Notes: a model not told the origin generated them from the sequence alone. A stretch of DNA of 45,624 bases from Haplosporangium gracile (GCA_015499985.1 JAAAUF010000010.1:82437-128060); one strand, 5' to 3'. Counted from the stretch's first letter, positions 11,528 to 23,524 are shown. Translations and numbers: made by a program.

Positions 11528-12235
11528 ATGCTTAAGACTTCCTTCATCGCCATGGCCGCCGCTGCTTGCCTCGCCATCCTCTCCTACACTCCCATGACCG
11601 AGGCCCACGTCGGACTTCGCTCCCCTTGCCCCCGCTACGGCTCCTTTGCTGGCTGCCCTGCCCCTCCCAAGGGCCAGGCCTTCGACTATGACCTCAACTC
11701 GCCCATCGGCACCCACGACACCATTAACTCGCCCATCTGCAAGCACACCGTCCCCGCCTCGAAGCGCCAGACCTTCAAGGCCGGCCAGACCATCAAGACT
11801 GAGTACTCGATCGGCGCTTCCCACGGTGGTGGACACTGCCAGTACGCTCTCTCGTACGACAAGGGCAAGACCTGGGTTGTCATCAAGACCGTCATCCGCG
11901 ACTGCTTGAAGGGAACCACCTCCTCCTCCAAGTACTCCGTCAATGTCAAGATCCCCTCCTCTGCTCCCTCCGGTAACGCCATCTTCATGTGGCTCTGGAA
12001 CAACGCCGTCGGAAACCGTGAGTTGTACTCCAACTGTGTCGACGTCAAGATCAACGGCAAGAACGGCGGTCAGATCAAGGGTGTTGCTCCTCTCATTGCT
12101 AACTACGGTCCCAAGTCCGCCCTCATCGGCGAGTTCCCCAACGCCAACCAGCCCGATGGTCATGAGCTCTTCGCTAAGCGCAAGGCCATCACTGTCAAGG
12201 TCCCCAAGGCTACCGCCGCCAAGTCCAACAAGTAA
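11528..12235 (+). CDS. Secreted LPMO-like protein (AA11-related fold), 235 aa
   Basis: This is probably an extracellular copper-dependent lytic polysaccharide monooxygenase or a close relative. Residues 1-26 form a signal peptide (hydrophobic core AMAAAACLAILSY) with a cleavage site before His27, so the mature chain would begin with HVGLRSPCPRYG; an N-terminal His is the first half of the LPMO histidine brace. A second His candidate sits in GASHGGGHCQYALS (His99 or His103). A later block, NAIFMWLWNNAVGNRELYSNC (start near residue 150, axial Tyr167 likely), resembles the core of AA11-type enzymes. Several Cys could form disulfides, and the tail is Lys-rich. The gene is intronless and nearly all codons end in C or G (Lys almost only AAG), unlike its neighbours. 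Substrate (chitin or other) cannot be told from sequence. The family assignment is from recalled motifs. Confidence 0.78.
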   Translation: MLKTSFIAMAAAACLAILSYTPMTEAHVGLRSPCPRYGSFAGCPAPPKGQAFDYDLNSPIGTHDTINSPICKHTVPASKRQTFKAGQTIKTEYSIGASHGGGHCQYALSYDKGKTWVVIKTVIRDCLKGTTSSSKYSVNVKIPSSAPSGNAIFMWLWNNAVGNRELYSNCVDVKINGKNGGQIKGVAPLIANYGPKSALIGEFPNANQPDGHELFAKRKAITVKVPKATAAKSNK

Positions 12236-13021
12236 AAACTCCTTGAGGACTTTTTTTACAACAAGCATTTGTCTCTTAGCATTTTCTTTTAACGACTCTT
12301 TCCCTCCCTCCCGATTCGCTATCCGCCTCTTAAAAAAACCCCCCCATTTAAAAAAACACCACAAAACGCTTTTTCCATTGTTATGGTCCCCTCCTCTTTC
12401 CTCTTTTTTTTTTTTTTTATTCCCTCTCTGATNNNNNNNNNNAAAAAAAAACAAGGCACAATAATAAAAAAGAAACATTTTTTCAGGCTTTTGTTTCGTT
12501 GCTGGTCAACGAGCTTCTGCCGCCCAAAAATATCAATTTACATTACTTTTCTCTTTTTGATTAGTTGTCCATGACAATGTTCTCTGAGCGATGGCTCCAC
12601 GTTGTTGTTTGTTCTTTTCCGTTTGCAAATGATGTCAACAGCGATGGTTGATAGTTTCATGTTCCACGTTTTTTTATGCCTTACTTTCCGCCTCTGGTTT
12701 TGGGTAACAAGGCAAAAAGAAAGGTATCTCAATCGTCCATGATAGTGGAAACAATGGAGAAGTAAGATTGAGGAAAAAAGTGACAAGTCTATAGGAAGGC
12801 AGATTTTAATAATGCAACTGAGATGAAATAAATGAAAAAGGTGAACCGTAGACAAAAAGATCAAAAAGGTTACAACGAACTAGCCTCGTTTCCACCCTAC
12901 AGGGTTCAAACAAAAGAGCAAGGGAAGGACGAGGGCACCAAACCACATGGAAAGGAAGGAAGGAAAAGGTATAAAAAGGCGTAAAAGGCAACAAACCAAT
13001 ATCATCAATGTGATACATATC
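12236..13021. other. Convergent 3' flank region with assembly gap
   Basis: This is the space between the ends of two convergent genes (LPMO-like on plus, CoA-transferase on minus). It contains long A/T homopolymers and the run of N at 12433-12442. The rest is AT-rich 3' flanking sequence in which I see no gene. Confidence 0.6.
12433..12442. other. Assembly gap (10 N)
   Basis: Ten undetermined bases are flanked by homopolymeric T on the left and A on the right. The true gap length is unknown. It lies about 200 bp after the stop of the LPMO-like gene and does not break any supported coding region. Confidence 0.98.
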
Positions 13022-15232
13022 TCAAATGGAATGAATGTCTTTCAAGTCCCGGATCTTATCATCTTCATAGCCAAGCACAGAACTCAAGACCTGCTCAGTG
13101 TGCTCGCCCAAGAGTGGCGGTGCTGTCCGGATCGTCGGCTTGGTGTCAGAGTACTTGACAGGCATACCAATCAACTTGATCTTGCCTGCCTTGACATGCT
13201 CCACCTCATGCACCATTCCCCTTGCCAACACCTGCGGGTGTGAAAACGTCTGTCCGATATTATGGATCGGCGCAAAGGGGACCCCCTGTCCTTCGAGGGC
13301 CTTGAGCCAGAAGGTATTCTTCTCTGTCTGCAAACGGTTAGTCAGGATCCGGATCAACTCATCTCGGTTCTGGACACGGTCCCGGTTGGTCTTGTAGAGT
13401 GGGTTGTCGGAAAGAGAGTCGAGCTGGAGAACTTTGCAGAGCGTTCGGAACTGACCGTCGTTTCCAGCGCCGATCATGATGTGCGAGTCGCGTGTCTTGA
13501 GGACTTGGTAGGGGACAATTGAAGGGTGTGCAGTCCCCATCCTCTTGGCTTCCTTGCCAGCAATCAGGTATGAGCTTCCGATGTTAGTCAGTGTTGCGAC
13601 CTGAGATTCGAGTAGTGAGCAATCGACGTGTTGACCACGACCAGTCCTGTGGCGTGCCAACAGTGCAGCCAGGATCCCACCGTGTGCATACAGCCCCGTC
13701 GTCAAATCTAAATTAGCCGTTGGACAACGTAATTTATGTCACTATCGTGTCCATCGTTCGCCTTCTTTGTTCTTGTCGTCCCTAATTCGATGCATGAGAT
13801 GGGCACAGAGAGAAAGATTGTTCTTACCAGTGACGGCGACACCCACTTTGACAGGGGGACCACGTTCCTCGCCTGTGATATACATCAGTCCAGCTTCGGC
13901 CTCAATCATCACATCATATCCAGGTCTCGACGCATACGGTCCCGTCTGTCCATATCCTATTTTTTTTGCAGAAACCGTAGAAAGATGAAGTAGAAATCGA
14001 ATTAGACAACTACTTCCTTTCCACCAGTACTAACGTTCCTCGTCCCCTCCAAATATACATCCTTTGCAACTTACCAGTAATAGAAGCATAGATAAGCCCA
14101 GGATTCAAAGCGGACAGATCCTCATATCCAAGCCCCATCCCCGCAAGCTTGCCCGGTACATAATTCTCCACAAGGATATCACATTTCTTGACCAGATCTC
14201 GAATCAACTGCTTGCCAGCCTCGGATCGGATATTGACCGTGATGGACTTCTTGTTACGGTTGACACTGAGGAAGTAGGCAGATTCGGTCTCGGACCCGTC
14301 TGGGTTTGCGGCAAAGGGTGGGCCCCATGCGCGGGTGTCGTCACCGCCTTTGGGGTTCTCTACCTTGATCACTTCCGCGCTAGAGGAAGATAAAAAGGGT
14401 AGAGCGAGGGAGGTTAGAGGCCATAACGCGGTTAGCAACAACAAAACCGAGGTTGTATGCTGGAGAAACAGACGAGAGCGTGGGTATGTTCGAATGACAT
14501 GAAATGGCGAACAAACAACGACAGCGTGAGACTTTTCACTTACCCTAGGTCGCCCAACAGCTGAGTGCAATACGGTCCCGCTAAATCAATATCCGCCCAG
14601 CGAGTAAAAGTACAAAAAAAAAGAGCAGCGAGCAGGTCAATTCGATTAGTTGATTAGTTGGGTGACCCCTGAATTTTTTTTTTTTCGTAGGTGACCAAAG
14701 AACAAACACAACAATGGGCAATAAGAACGAAATGGCAAGAAGAGTCCCTACCAAGAACACGCGTCAGGTCAAGAACACGGATTCCATCCAGCGGTCCTGG
14801 TTCCGCCTCCTTCTTCGCTGCCTGTGAGTCCTGGTCATGAAGGCTCTTGGAAAGCATCGACTCAATCGTCTCGTTCGTGTTGGCCTTGTGCTCGTGTTTT
14901 TGGTCTAGAGAAGGTATCTGTGTCGAGAACGCGCGTCTCAACAGTGGAAACCTAGCAACAACAGCGGCAGCTGTGGAAATTGACGCAGAGGAGACTTGTG
15001 GAAGGGCAACAGTGGTAGTGGCGGTGGGCGGTGGTAACCTGGAAGCTTGTGTAGCTCTTGACGCGGTAAGGGTAGACTGGGTGACGGAGGAAGTAGAGTA
15101 GGAGGGCAAGGAGGAGTGCTTGAAGCCTCGGAGCGAGAGACTACGACCACTCGACAGCACTGAGGACGAGGAAGACGAGACTCTTTGGATGGATACCAGC
15201 AGTCGCGGAGACTGATTCAGCGCAGACTGCAT
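13022..15232 (-). CDS. SUGCT: Mitochondrial family III CoA-transferase, SUGCT-like
   Basis: Likely transfers CoA between dicarboxylic acids (in animals succinyl-CoA to glutarate or hydroxymethylglutarate) in mitochondria. Exons: 15232-14752, 14580-14544, 14379-14075, 13956-13828, 13707-13022; all phases close, giving 545 aa. Residues 1 to about 130 are Ser/Arg-rich and low in acidic residues, consistent with a long mitochondrial presequence. The CaiB/BaiF domain follows, beginning [11 protein letters not shown], then [60 protein letters not shown] and [11 protein letters not shown]. The catalytic Asp is D318 in VAVTDLTTGL; its codon is split by the last intron. The core closely resembles animal SUGCT as I recall it, more than bacterial formyl-CoA transferases. 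The exact acceptor acid is inference. The neighbouring GCP3 start is on the same strand with an 880-bp gap, so it has its own promoter. Confidence 0.92.
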
Positions 15233-16113
15233 CTTGAGAGAAAAAAAAGTGATGAAAGGAATGAAATGAAAGTACGAGATGATGAGGTTCCAAAGCTGAT
15301 GAGGAGTGGAGTGAGTGGAAAGAGCAGAAACGCGCGATAGGAACAGCGACGAGTTCGTAGTCTCTTTATATACCCGTCGCCTTCTCGCTGTCGTTGGTCG
15401 TTGGTACTTTTTCGCTTTCGCTTGACGATAGAGAGAGAGAATATTAGAGCAACGCCATGGATAGGAGCGAACAACCTCATTGTGGCCGATACTACAATGC
15501 CCTACGGAGACTCAAATAAGGCGAACTCGAAGTGAGCGAAGAAGAGTGAAGAGATGAGGAAGTTGTGGCTAGCTCGCGCCTTCTACCTGCCTCGTTTTTT
15601 CTCTAGGTCAATAGCACCAAGAGCAACTGAATAGAAAAGAAACAAATAAGTAAAAAAGGGACGGGCCCGAGTCGACTTTTTACCACACTCCCCTTTATCT
15701 CATTGTATTTTGCTCCGCTTGCTTACTTGCGCGTACCTAGATCGGTCCAAAGGAGACGTAGGGAAACACATCAGAAGTCGTATTTCTTCTTCCTCCTAGG
15801 GGCTCTCTCCCTTTGCTTGAAACGGATAGATCTGGCATTGGCTGAACTGACGACAGGCTGCAGTAAATGGCCAATCGAAGGACCAGTGAAAGAGGAAGAA
15901 AGGCACAAAAGGACGACAAAACAACAAACGAGCATCCCAGCTCACCCAAAGAAGGAAAAGGTGCATGATTCAATAGGACTGAATGGGGCGCATGTACCTT
16001 CATTATTTAATTTGTAACTAACGAAAAAAAAAAAAATTGTTCGCTCCGACAATGGTCCCTTCCAATCCCCCAAACTCGCGTCTCCTTCCTCCTCCTCCCT
16101 TCCTTACTGACTA
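15233..16113. other. Promoter region of SUGCT-like gene and 3' flank of GCP3
   Basis: This interval separates two minus-strand genes. The part next to 15232 holds a TATA box at 15365-15372. A small plus-strand open frame around 15703-16017 has no recognisable domain, and I do not call it. A poly-A run sits at about 16024-16036, just downstream of the GCP3 stop. Confidence 0.55.
15365..15372 (-). promoter_or_regulatory. TATA box upstream of SUGCT-like gene
   Basis: On the minus strand the sequence reads TATATAAA followed by GAGAC, about 135 bp upstream of the ATG at 15232. Position and orientation fit a core promoter. Confidence 0.5.
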
Positions 16114-19100
16114 CTACCTCATGGTTGCCTTTCTACCCGTCGTCGTCGCTGATGCTGCTACCGATGAAGTAGCACCCCCTCCACCCATCGCACTCTCCAA
16201 CGACCCCAAGTAGAACTCATTAAAGTCCAACCTGAAGCTCAAGAACCGCAAGTCTGAGTCTCCATCTGCGGAGAGAGTGATCAATAACTGAGACAACTCC
16301 CTCTTGAATTGCATCGAGTACTCGTTCAACGTCCTCAGAAGGCCCGGAACTAACTCTTCAAACTGCTCGTCAGGAATCCGATCCAGCGTCTCGTCCTGGT
16401 CCGTCAGTCCCCATTGTCCATGTCGCGTCCTCCGGTCGGCCGTCTGGGCCAGTCGTTCACGACGCTCAATCTCGGCCAGTGCATAGTTGTACAGATTATC
16501 CTGCGCGATCTTGTAGTCCAAAATCGTCGCTAGGAGTTCCAACAGCCGCGGCATCATGTTTGCATCGTGCGACGCCGCCAAAAGTCCCTTGGACGTCACG
16601 TCTCGCAGATACTTTGAGTGCGCCTCGATGAGTGAGTCCAGATCTGTGGTCGTGTTGTTATTCTCAATCGCCTTCAGCAGCTCATCCCACGAACACTCGA
16701 GAACTTCAAACAGGATATAGTACTGAAGCTGATACACAAAGTGAATCATCTCTCCGCACACTATCCTGCAGTGGTGGAGTTCCGGGACAAGTTCTATTTT
16801 GTTCAAACATTCAAATGAACCACAACATAGAAACGTCAGTCAATGGTGTTATCATGGAACAAGCGCTGCCAACAAAGTGTATCCCTAGCGAAAACAGCGA
16901 GAAACTGAACAGAAATACAAACAGCAGGAGCATGTATTGTCACTCTATATCTTCTCCTTTTGTCCTCACTCTTCCACTTTCATATGCAATACGTAAAAAA
17001 AAAGAAAAGGTACACACCACCCAAAAATCTCTTCTCCGCCCTGTCGTGCATCCTTATTTTGTTCTCCCCCCTTCTTCTCAGATGTATGTGGCATAAGCAA
17101 ACGGAAAACAGCACAGAAAGGAGAGATGGGATGACACCAGTACGGTCTAAATAGGTAGCAATCGCATGATGGACCCATGAAACCCAATGAACTCAATTAT
17201 GCTCTTTTACGTACTCCTTATGTGCCGTTACTCTGCTCCGACGACAAAGGACGGCCCCAACACGACCAATAAAAAACAGATCATGCTCCATTCACGTACC
17301 ATCACCAATACATAAAAAAACTAGCTTCATCATCGACTATTGCCCATAAAACTTTTTCCTCCGTAAGAGAACTTTACCTAGAATTGGTCTGATGGCTCTG
17401 GCACTCGTCGTCTGGCGCCTCCAAGCAGACGACAGTGCATGCTCCACTCGCTTGAGACGCCACAAAAAGTTGAACATCTTCAGGTACTGGTGCATTGCGA
17501 CGGGCGTCAAGATGGTATTCACAGGCGAGTCCACGTGGTAGTCCAACGAAAACACATCCCATCCACTATCTCCCGGGGATATTTCCAGAAGGCGAACATC
17601 CAGCCGACGTAGGATGTCGGGGTCATCGTACTGTGCGTTCGAGCTCCGGATGGCCGTTTCCAGGGTCCCTGTGAGGTTATGTCGAAAAAGAGTGTTTGCC
17701 GGCTGGGAAAGATTGGTCCTAAAATAATGTACCGTGAAAAAGGCAGAAAAGAAAGAGCAACGGTATCGTGCAAATGAGGTGACAGATTAGAGCTCCGTCT
17801 GTCATCATTCTTCCTTCAGCTCTTTTTGACTCTTCTCTGACTCCCTTCTACTCGCCATCACTTCCCTCGTAAACGCTGTTCAACACTTACCCTAACGACT
17901 CCATCAAGTGTTGAATAAAGTCTCCTTGACCAAGGAGGATGTATCTCTTGATGGCAGTGAGGTGCTCAATCAACTTGAACTTGGTTGACAAAAGATGAAG
18001 TAGGCGCTGACTTGTGCCGACATAGGCCGCGTCAATAGACCCCTCCAACTCGGCGATATCGCCATATTTGAGTGCTAAAACAGTTGTCGTGATCGTTGTA
18101 AAGTGAACACACAGGCGAAAAGATAAAAGTGAAAAAGAGGAGACATGTAAGTGTACGATAGCGTGCATGCGGTATGGTGGGCTTTGGGAGTACAAAAGAA
18201 AAATAAATAAAAAGATGGACTGCATCACAATGGAAGCGAGAGGGCTCATAAAATAGCGCGATCCCGAGCAACATGAAAAACTCAGCAGACAGAAAAGCAG
18301 ATGGTTCTTACACTTTCCCGCGCCGTGGTTTTGCAAAATCCAGTCCGAGTCATCGCACTTGTGTCGGAGGAAATTGAGCGATTTTCCTATAGAAAGGATC
18401 TATTGTAGGCGGAAAAATCAGGGTTGGTAAGCTGTTTTGATTCTCGACTATATCGGATCGAAAGCACGAAGAAAAGTGGTCTATGGATCCGTATCAGATT
18501 ACAAGTTACATGTAGATACCTTCTTAGCCAAAGGCATGCCAATGAAGGCCGGCAACATCTCCTCACGAATAAAGTACTTGCTCTGCCACATATCCTCTTC
18601 TTCCACGTCGAGATTAACAGCAATAAAAAACTCTGTTCTTGGATCTTCCAGTTCGCCTTCGTAGATCCAACGTTGAAGCATGACGTAGAATGGGGCTGAA
18701 ATACGTTCAAGCATGTGATGAATGAACTGCTGGATGAGAGGGTCGCCATGCTGGGTATAATCGTGAACCATAGAAACAAGAGCGCCCCCTTGTAAGTCTA
18801 TATTTTTTGTTATGAAAGGAACAACAATGTACCATGTTTGTGGTGAGACTTCTAGAAAGTAATAACTCCATTGTTCGCTCCTGACAACAGTTCGCAAATT
18901 AAAAGTAGGCGTACCTTGACAGCATTCCACCAAGACCGACATCAATCGTAGGCGCTGCAACGAGTCTTGGGTCCAGACTAAGAGTCGCTTCAGCGTCAAT
19001 CCTTTTGATCCCGTCGTGTCAGCATCATTTGCGATATGTGACTCTAAGACCGCAAGGAGCCTAAAATAGTCCACCAGTTCGTGTTGCAGTGCGGAACAAA

Positions 19101-20506
19101 AACTCTATTGTTGTAAAATACCACCATAAATAAAATGATCTTAGTGTTGACTTTTTATAAGCCGCAAACGTCTTCTCGGTATTCACTCAAGTGTATTACA
19201 AGAGGAGCTTACCTGCTCGACAAGTCCTGCACCACCTTCCTTCAATGTCTTTTGCACGTATTGGTTGACTTTCTTGTAGAGCCATCCCAGCTCCGTAAGC
19301 CGATTGACCAAACCCCGGGTCGAATGTGTGATGCTGAACGAAGGGTCGATGGTGCATGTTCCCGACTCTGAGCCAAACTTGACCATCTTTCCATCGATCC
19401 CTTGAAAGACAAACATCAAATCTCGGAGAAGAACAGACTCTTCTACCTCGTGTACGTTGCTGTTGCTGTTGTTGTTGTTGTGCTGAGAGTTGTTGTTCTG
19501 TTGTTGATTTTCTGTTGTAAGAGTGGCATGGCCTACTGTTGTTGCTTTCCGAGACTGTTGTGATAAAGGAACCTGCAGAGACTCATGTCGAGAGTGCGCT
19601 GCCATAGTTGTGCCGGACTGTTCAGTACTCGTTCGTCCTCGCGCCCGTCCTGCTCCTGTCTCCAAGTTGTGTAATCCCAAAAATGATAGTGGCTGCTGGT
19701 TGGAGCGACCTTCCAGAGTGGCCGCCGATGACTGGTCGCTAATAGCGAGCAAAAAGTACAGGATGGACCATTTCTTGGTCAACACAGACTAGTTCATTAT
19801 AGAAATCATAATGGAGTGTTAATTTGTTGTTTGTCACATACGTCGTTGGTAGTAGGCCTTATACGTTGAAGAATGCTCCATTAAAGTGAAAGTGGTACCA
19901 GTGGACTTACGCAGGAGGAGAGCTTGGTATACAGGTGAGAGAATCGAATGGCTTTTGCGGACGAAGGGTCTTCCCGGACAACTAGAGAGTACACAACAGG
20001 CAAAGAGGTCCAATGCAGGAAGCAGATAAGTCCATATGTTTCTGTGTGGTATTCAACAAAACAATTACTCCTGCGACATCCTGTGAGATTTTCTTCTGAA
20101 GATCCTTACGCTTCTTCTTAATGAGGTCCGATATATGAATGTCATCTGCAACAAGAGAAGGAACCAGCCGACTAAAAGATGTATGGAAAATAACGACGTT
20201 AATTCCGGTGTTGGTTAAGCCGGCTGCTTTCATTTCGACAGCCCAGTATGCATTATGTGACGTATATGCAGCCAACAGCACCATATGCAAATCCTTGACC
20301 AAATCCGTTTGTAGGGTTGTTTACCTTCCAAGGATTCGCAGACAGTACTCCCGAGCAGCCTTTATCTTGGCCTCTTCGGCGCCAGACACCGCTTGACCAA
20401 CGGAATCATGGTCCAGGTCCATGGCGTCTCCATTCTGTGACCCATCCTGCAGTAGCAATCGAACAAGCACATCGACTGCTTGTGTGAGCTGATCTGCGCT
20501 GTCCAT
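16114..20506 (-). CDS. SPC98: Gamma-tubulin complex component 3 (GCP3/Spc98)
   Basis: Core subunit of the gamma-tubulin complex that nucleates microtubules at the spindle pole body. Ten exons: 20506-20325, 20171-20110, 19981-19911, 19788-19213, 19104-18915, 18797-18520, 18399-18312, 18074-17891, 17718-17378, 16793-16114. All phases close, giving 883 aa, near the human length of about 907. The N-terminal helical region leads to KKWSILYFLL. An Asn/Gln-rich linker follows (about residues 199-216). GRIP1 starts at VLLRDLMFVFQGIDGK (about 224), with LLVWTQDSLQRLRLM and RWIYEGELEDP. GRIP2 contains IGKSLNFLRHKC, RYILLGQGDFIQHLM, WDVFSLDYHVDSPVNTIL, FEVLECSWDEL and LRFLSFRLDFNEFY near the C terminus. 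Together these match GCP3 rather than GCP2. The last intron (584 nt) is unusually long for this locus. The ATG at 20506 is the first Met in frame and sits in a good AAAATGG context. Confidence 0.95.
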
Positions 20507-20756
20507 TTTGCGCGTGTGTGTGTGTTTATGTAGGTCCTGTCTCCTGAGGGCGATGCACAACAATGGTCCAGACGTGAGTTGATATTTCGCTTTTTGTCAC
20601 AGGCTGGAAAAAGAAAGGGTCGTTTGCAAGCCAAAGGAAATTTCAAAGCCACTAACGCGAAACGGACGCGATGATACGACGAAAATTAGTTTTTATATTT
20701 ATTACGTAGTTGACATTATTGGAAGGTAGTGTTACAGGTGACGTTGAAGGGGGCAG

Positions 20757-23391
20757 TTAGGGACTCTGGTTTAGTTCCATCTTGGCGATGGTCGCACGAC
20801 GCTTTCTCGAAAAATAGTCGACGCTGCGTCCATCGAGCTGGATCTGAAGCGAATCCACAGCCGCGTCTTGATCCGCAGGCATCAAAGGCCCTGACCGTCG
20901 GCGCTTCTCGCCATGTTGAATGGAGGCGACAATGTTGGTGTTGATGTTGGTAGTGATGCTCTGAGAGAGTGGCGAGCTCGTCTGTCGGTGGTGACCTCCC
21001 ATCATCATCTCTCCCATTCCGCCTCTGCTCTGCCTGCGATCATCCAAACGCCTCTCCTCCATCGAAGGTCGATCGACAGCCTGGGAAGCCCGACGACGTC
21101 CCGCAAGAGTCGACGCTACAGCGGCATCCATCGCATCTGTGCGTGCCTTGACACTCTGTCGTTTGTTCTGGAACCAAATTTGCACGGTTCGAGGGCACAT
21201 CTTGGTCTGTTTCGAAAGACGCAAACGCTCCTCGGTCGATGGGAAATATGATCGCTCAAAGGCTGCATTCAAAACCGATAGCTGCTCTGCATTCGCTCGC
21301 TTGCGCTTGGCCTTCACGCCATCCTCAGGCATGACTTGGTCGTCTTCCTGATCGCGCTCCCTCTTGGTGGCCTTTGAGGGCGAGGTTGGAGTGTCGATCG
21401 GCATGTCAAAAGGATGGACAGAATGGACTGAGCTTTTGGAGCCTGGCTTTGATGACGAGTGGCCGCACCCTTCTCCGCCAATGGAAGAACTCATTCGTTG
21501 CAGGTCACACTCGGGTGTGGAGGGTGTCAGCGCCAAGACTGATTTGGCAGACCAAGAGTCAGGATGCGCTCGGTGTTGAGACGATGGACTCACACCCGAT
21601 TCTCGGCGATCGCGCGAGGGGTACATAAACGAGTCATCCTGCACATGAGCTGTTCGAGGCTGAGGCTTGGGCGGTACTGCATGGGCATAGTGATGATACC
21701 AGCTTGGAGGTTGGACATCTATCGATGAACCAACACCTGACTCTCGTCGATCGCGTGGGGAGTAGAGCGAAGTATCTTCCTGTGCAAAAGAAGCTCGGGG
21801 CTGTGACTTGTGTGGGACGGCGTTAGCATACTGCTGGTACCAGCTAGGCGGTTGAATATCCATCCTTGGGGAGTGCCCATTGCGATCCGATGATCGTGGC
21901 TGAGGGGCTGGTGCTGGAGGAACAGCTGCTGAAGGTCGTCGACTGTCGTAAGACGTGTAGTCATATGAAGGTCGATCTATGATCGAGTTCTGGTAGCGGG
22001 ACTGGTTATCGTGAGGGTACGATGTTGCTGAAGAAGACCGACGTTCTTCGGCGTAGTGGTCAAATCCTTTGGCAACATTCTGCGTGGAAGGTCTTTGAAC
22101 ATAGTCCACCCTGTTTTGCTCAGCCGCACCATATGGGGGCTTTGGAGTAAACGATGAGAAAGAGGGTAGACCTGGGCCATCCGCGGCGTCTCGTCCGTAG
22201 ATCCTTGCGGACTTCTTCGTTTCCGATGAAAGCATTGCCTACAGTGAAAAGAGTGATTAGATTAGTTTAAGACGTTGATATATGTAGAAGTGAACTGAGC
22301 AGAAGAATATGCCAATCACCCATTTTAGGCTAATAACATACATCAGGCGGCGGCAGCATTATTCCTTGGCTTGGCCGCCGAGGGTCGCTCTGAAGGGATC
22401 GGTAGGAGGAGTGAGCATTAGAGTAAGGAGGCCGTGTATGATCCTCAGACGAGGCGGCATTTTCGCGGAAGTAAGATGTTTTTGACAGCGGGGGTGGTGG
22501 TGGCGTGGAAAGGTCATTAGCGTGCTGCGGGTATACTGGAGAGCGACTTGAGGAGAACAATACTGCTGGAGGCATCGTAGGGGACGCATCCAAGTAAGGC
22601 CCGTAGTTCTGTTGATGGAGAGCATAGTCGCTTTTAGAACGGTCGGTTCTGCGTTGTTGTTGCTGCTGGTCGACCTCGTAGAGATGAAGCTGATCATGGT
22701 AGAGATTGGTGCTCAGCGAGGCCGATCGTTGTCCGGCAGAGGTTGGACGAGAGGCAAAGTATCCCGAGTCTGTTGTAGTGGATGGCGGCGACGTAGGCGA
22801 GTCCCACTTTGGGATGATGCTACGCGACAGTGTTTCGCGGACTAAAGCCTTGTAAGGGTGTGAGTAGTTGGAATGAGCTGACTCTCGGTTATCGAGTTCC
22901 CGCCGTCCCAAGCCCGAGTCGCGGCGATCGTTCATGTCCATCGGGTGTCGCGGCGATGTTGTGTGAGAATATGAATAGCCTGCTCGTCCCAAGGGTGATG
23001 TAAGGCTGGAGGAGTAAGAGAAATGCTTGGCAAGGTGGTTGACAGGGCTGGATTCCACTGGGATCTTGTTGAAGGTGGATAGAGGGAATGTGAATGGATG
23101 GCTGTCGTATTGTTCTTCTGCATCAGAATCAAAATCAGAGTCCTGCTGTTGTTGTTGCTCCGACTTGAGACTGATATCTGCTGGCTGTTGGAGTGTGCGA
23201 GGTTGGTTGCGCTGCTGGGATGGGTCTTCGAGATGGAGGGTATCTGTCCGTGGGGAGTCCCAGGGCGCAGACCTTGTGGGTTCTGCAGCTTCAATGGAGC
23301 AGAGTAGGTGTGAGATTTGGATGCGTGAGGTGTTATATTGCTCCTTCTGTTCAGGACCCGTGGCTGTGCTCTGCTGGTGAGGTCCGTTCAT
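20757..23391 (-). CDS. Homeodomain transcription factor, Yox1/Phx1-like, 843 aa
   Basis: Sequence-specific nuclear DNA-binding protein. Exon 1 is 23391-22342 (350 codons) and exon 2 is 22238-20757, joined in phase 0 across a 103-nt intron (donor GTATGT). The homeodomain lies at about residues 659-718 (DNA 21135-21314): basic KAKRKRANAEQLSVLNAAF, then TEERLRLSKQTKMCPRT and recognition helix VQIWFQNKRQSVK. It is a typical 60-residue type with no TALE insertion. Lys after WFQN is common in fungal Yox1/Yhp1/Phx1-type proteins. The rest is disordered, rich in Ser, Pro, Arg, Gln and Tyr. Residues 476-569 hold two near-identical 47-residue repeats (QPPSWY..YA.AVP to DRRESGV), and a related DRRDSGLG occurs in exon 1. 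MNGPHQQ at 23391 is chosen as start; the open frame upstream looks like translated leader. Target genes are unknown. GCP3 starts 250 bp downstream on the same strand. Confidence 0.86.
21582..21863 (-). repeat. Two 141-bp coding tandem repeats in the homeodomain gene
   Basis: Unit 1 covers 21863-21723 and unit 2 covers 21722-21582, read on the minus strand. Each encodes about 47 residues with the shared pattern DIQPPSWY or DVQPPSWY, YAnAVP or YAhAVP, a Gln/Pro/Arg piece, an acidic D-rich piece and PRDRRESGV or SRDRRESGV. The copies differ at scattered codons, so the duplication is not recent, but the aromatic and Arg/Glu/Ser positions are kept. Confidence 0.88.
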
Positions 23392-23524
23392 AGTGAGAAA
23401 CGTTGTATTGGCTGAAGGTGTTAAGGAAATGGAGAGCAATTGGCGGGCGGATGTGGAGAAGAGCAAGTATATGCTGAGGGAACGCCGTGGAGGGAATGAG
23501 ATATGAAGAGATGGCGAAGGTGTC

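Noticed and set aside
11477..12478. Long minus-strand ORF (333 codons) opposite the LPMO-like gene
   Set aside because: It is the antisense shadow of a gene with strong third-position C/G bias, runs across the N gap, and yields Gly/Val/Asp-rich sequence with no domain.
15703..16017. Plus-strand ORF of 104 codons between SUGCT-like gene and GCP3
   Set aside because: No domain, and it overlaps the promoter and 3' flank of two minus-strand genes; composition is not clearly coding.
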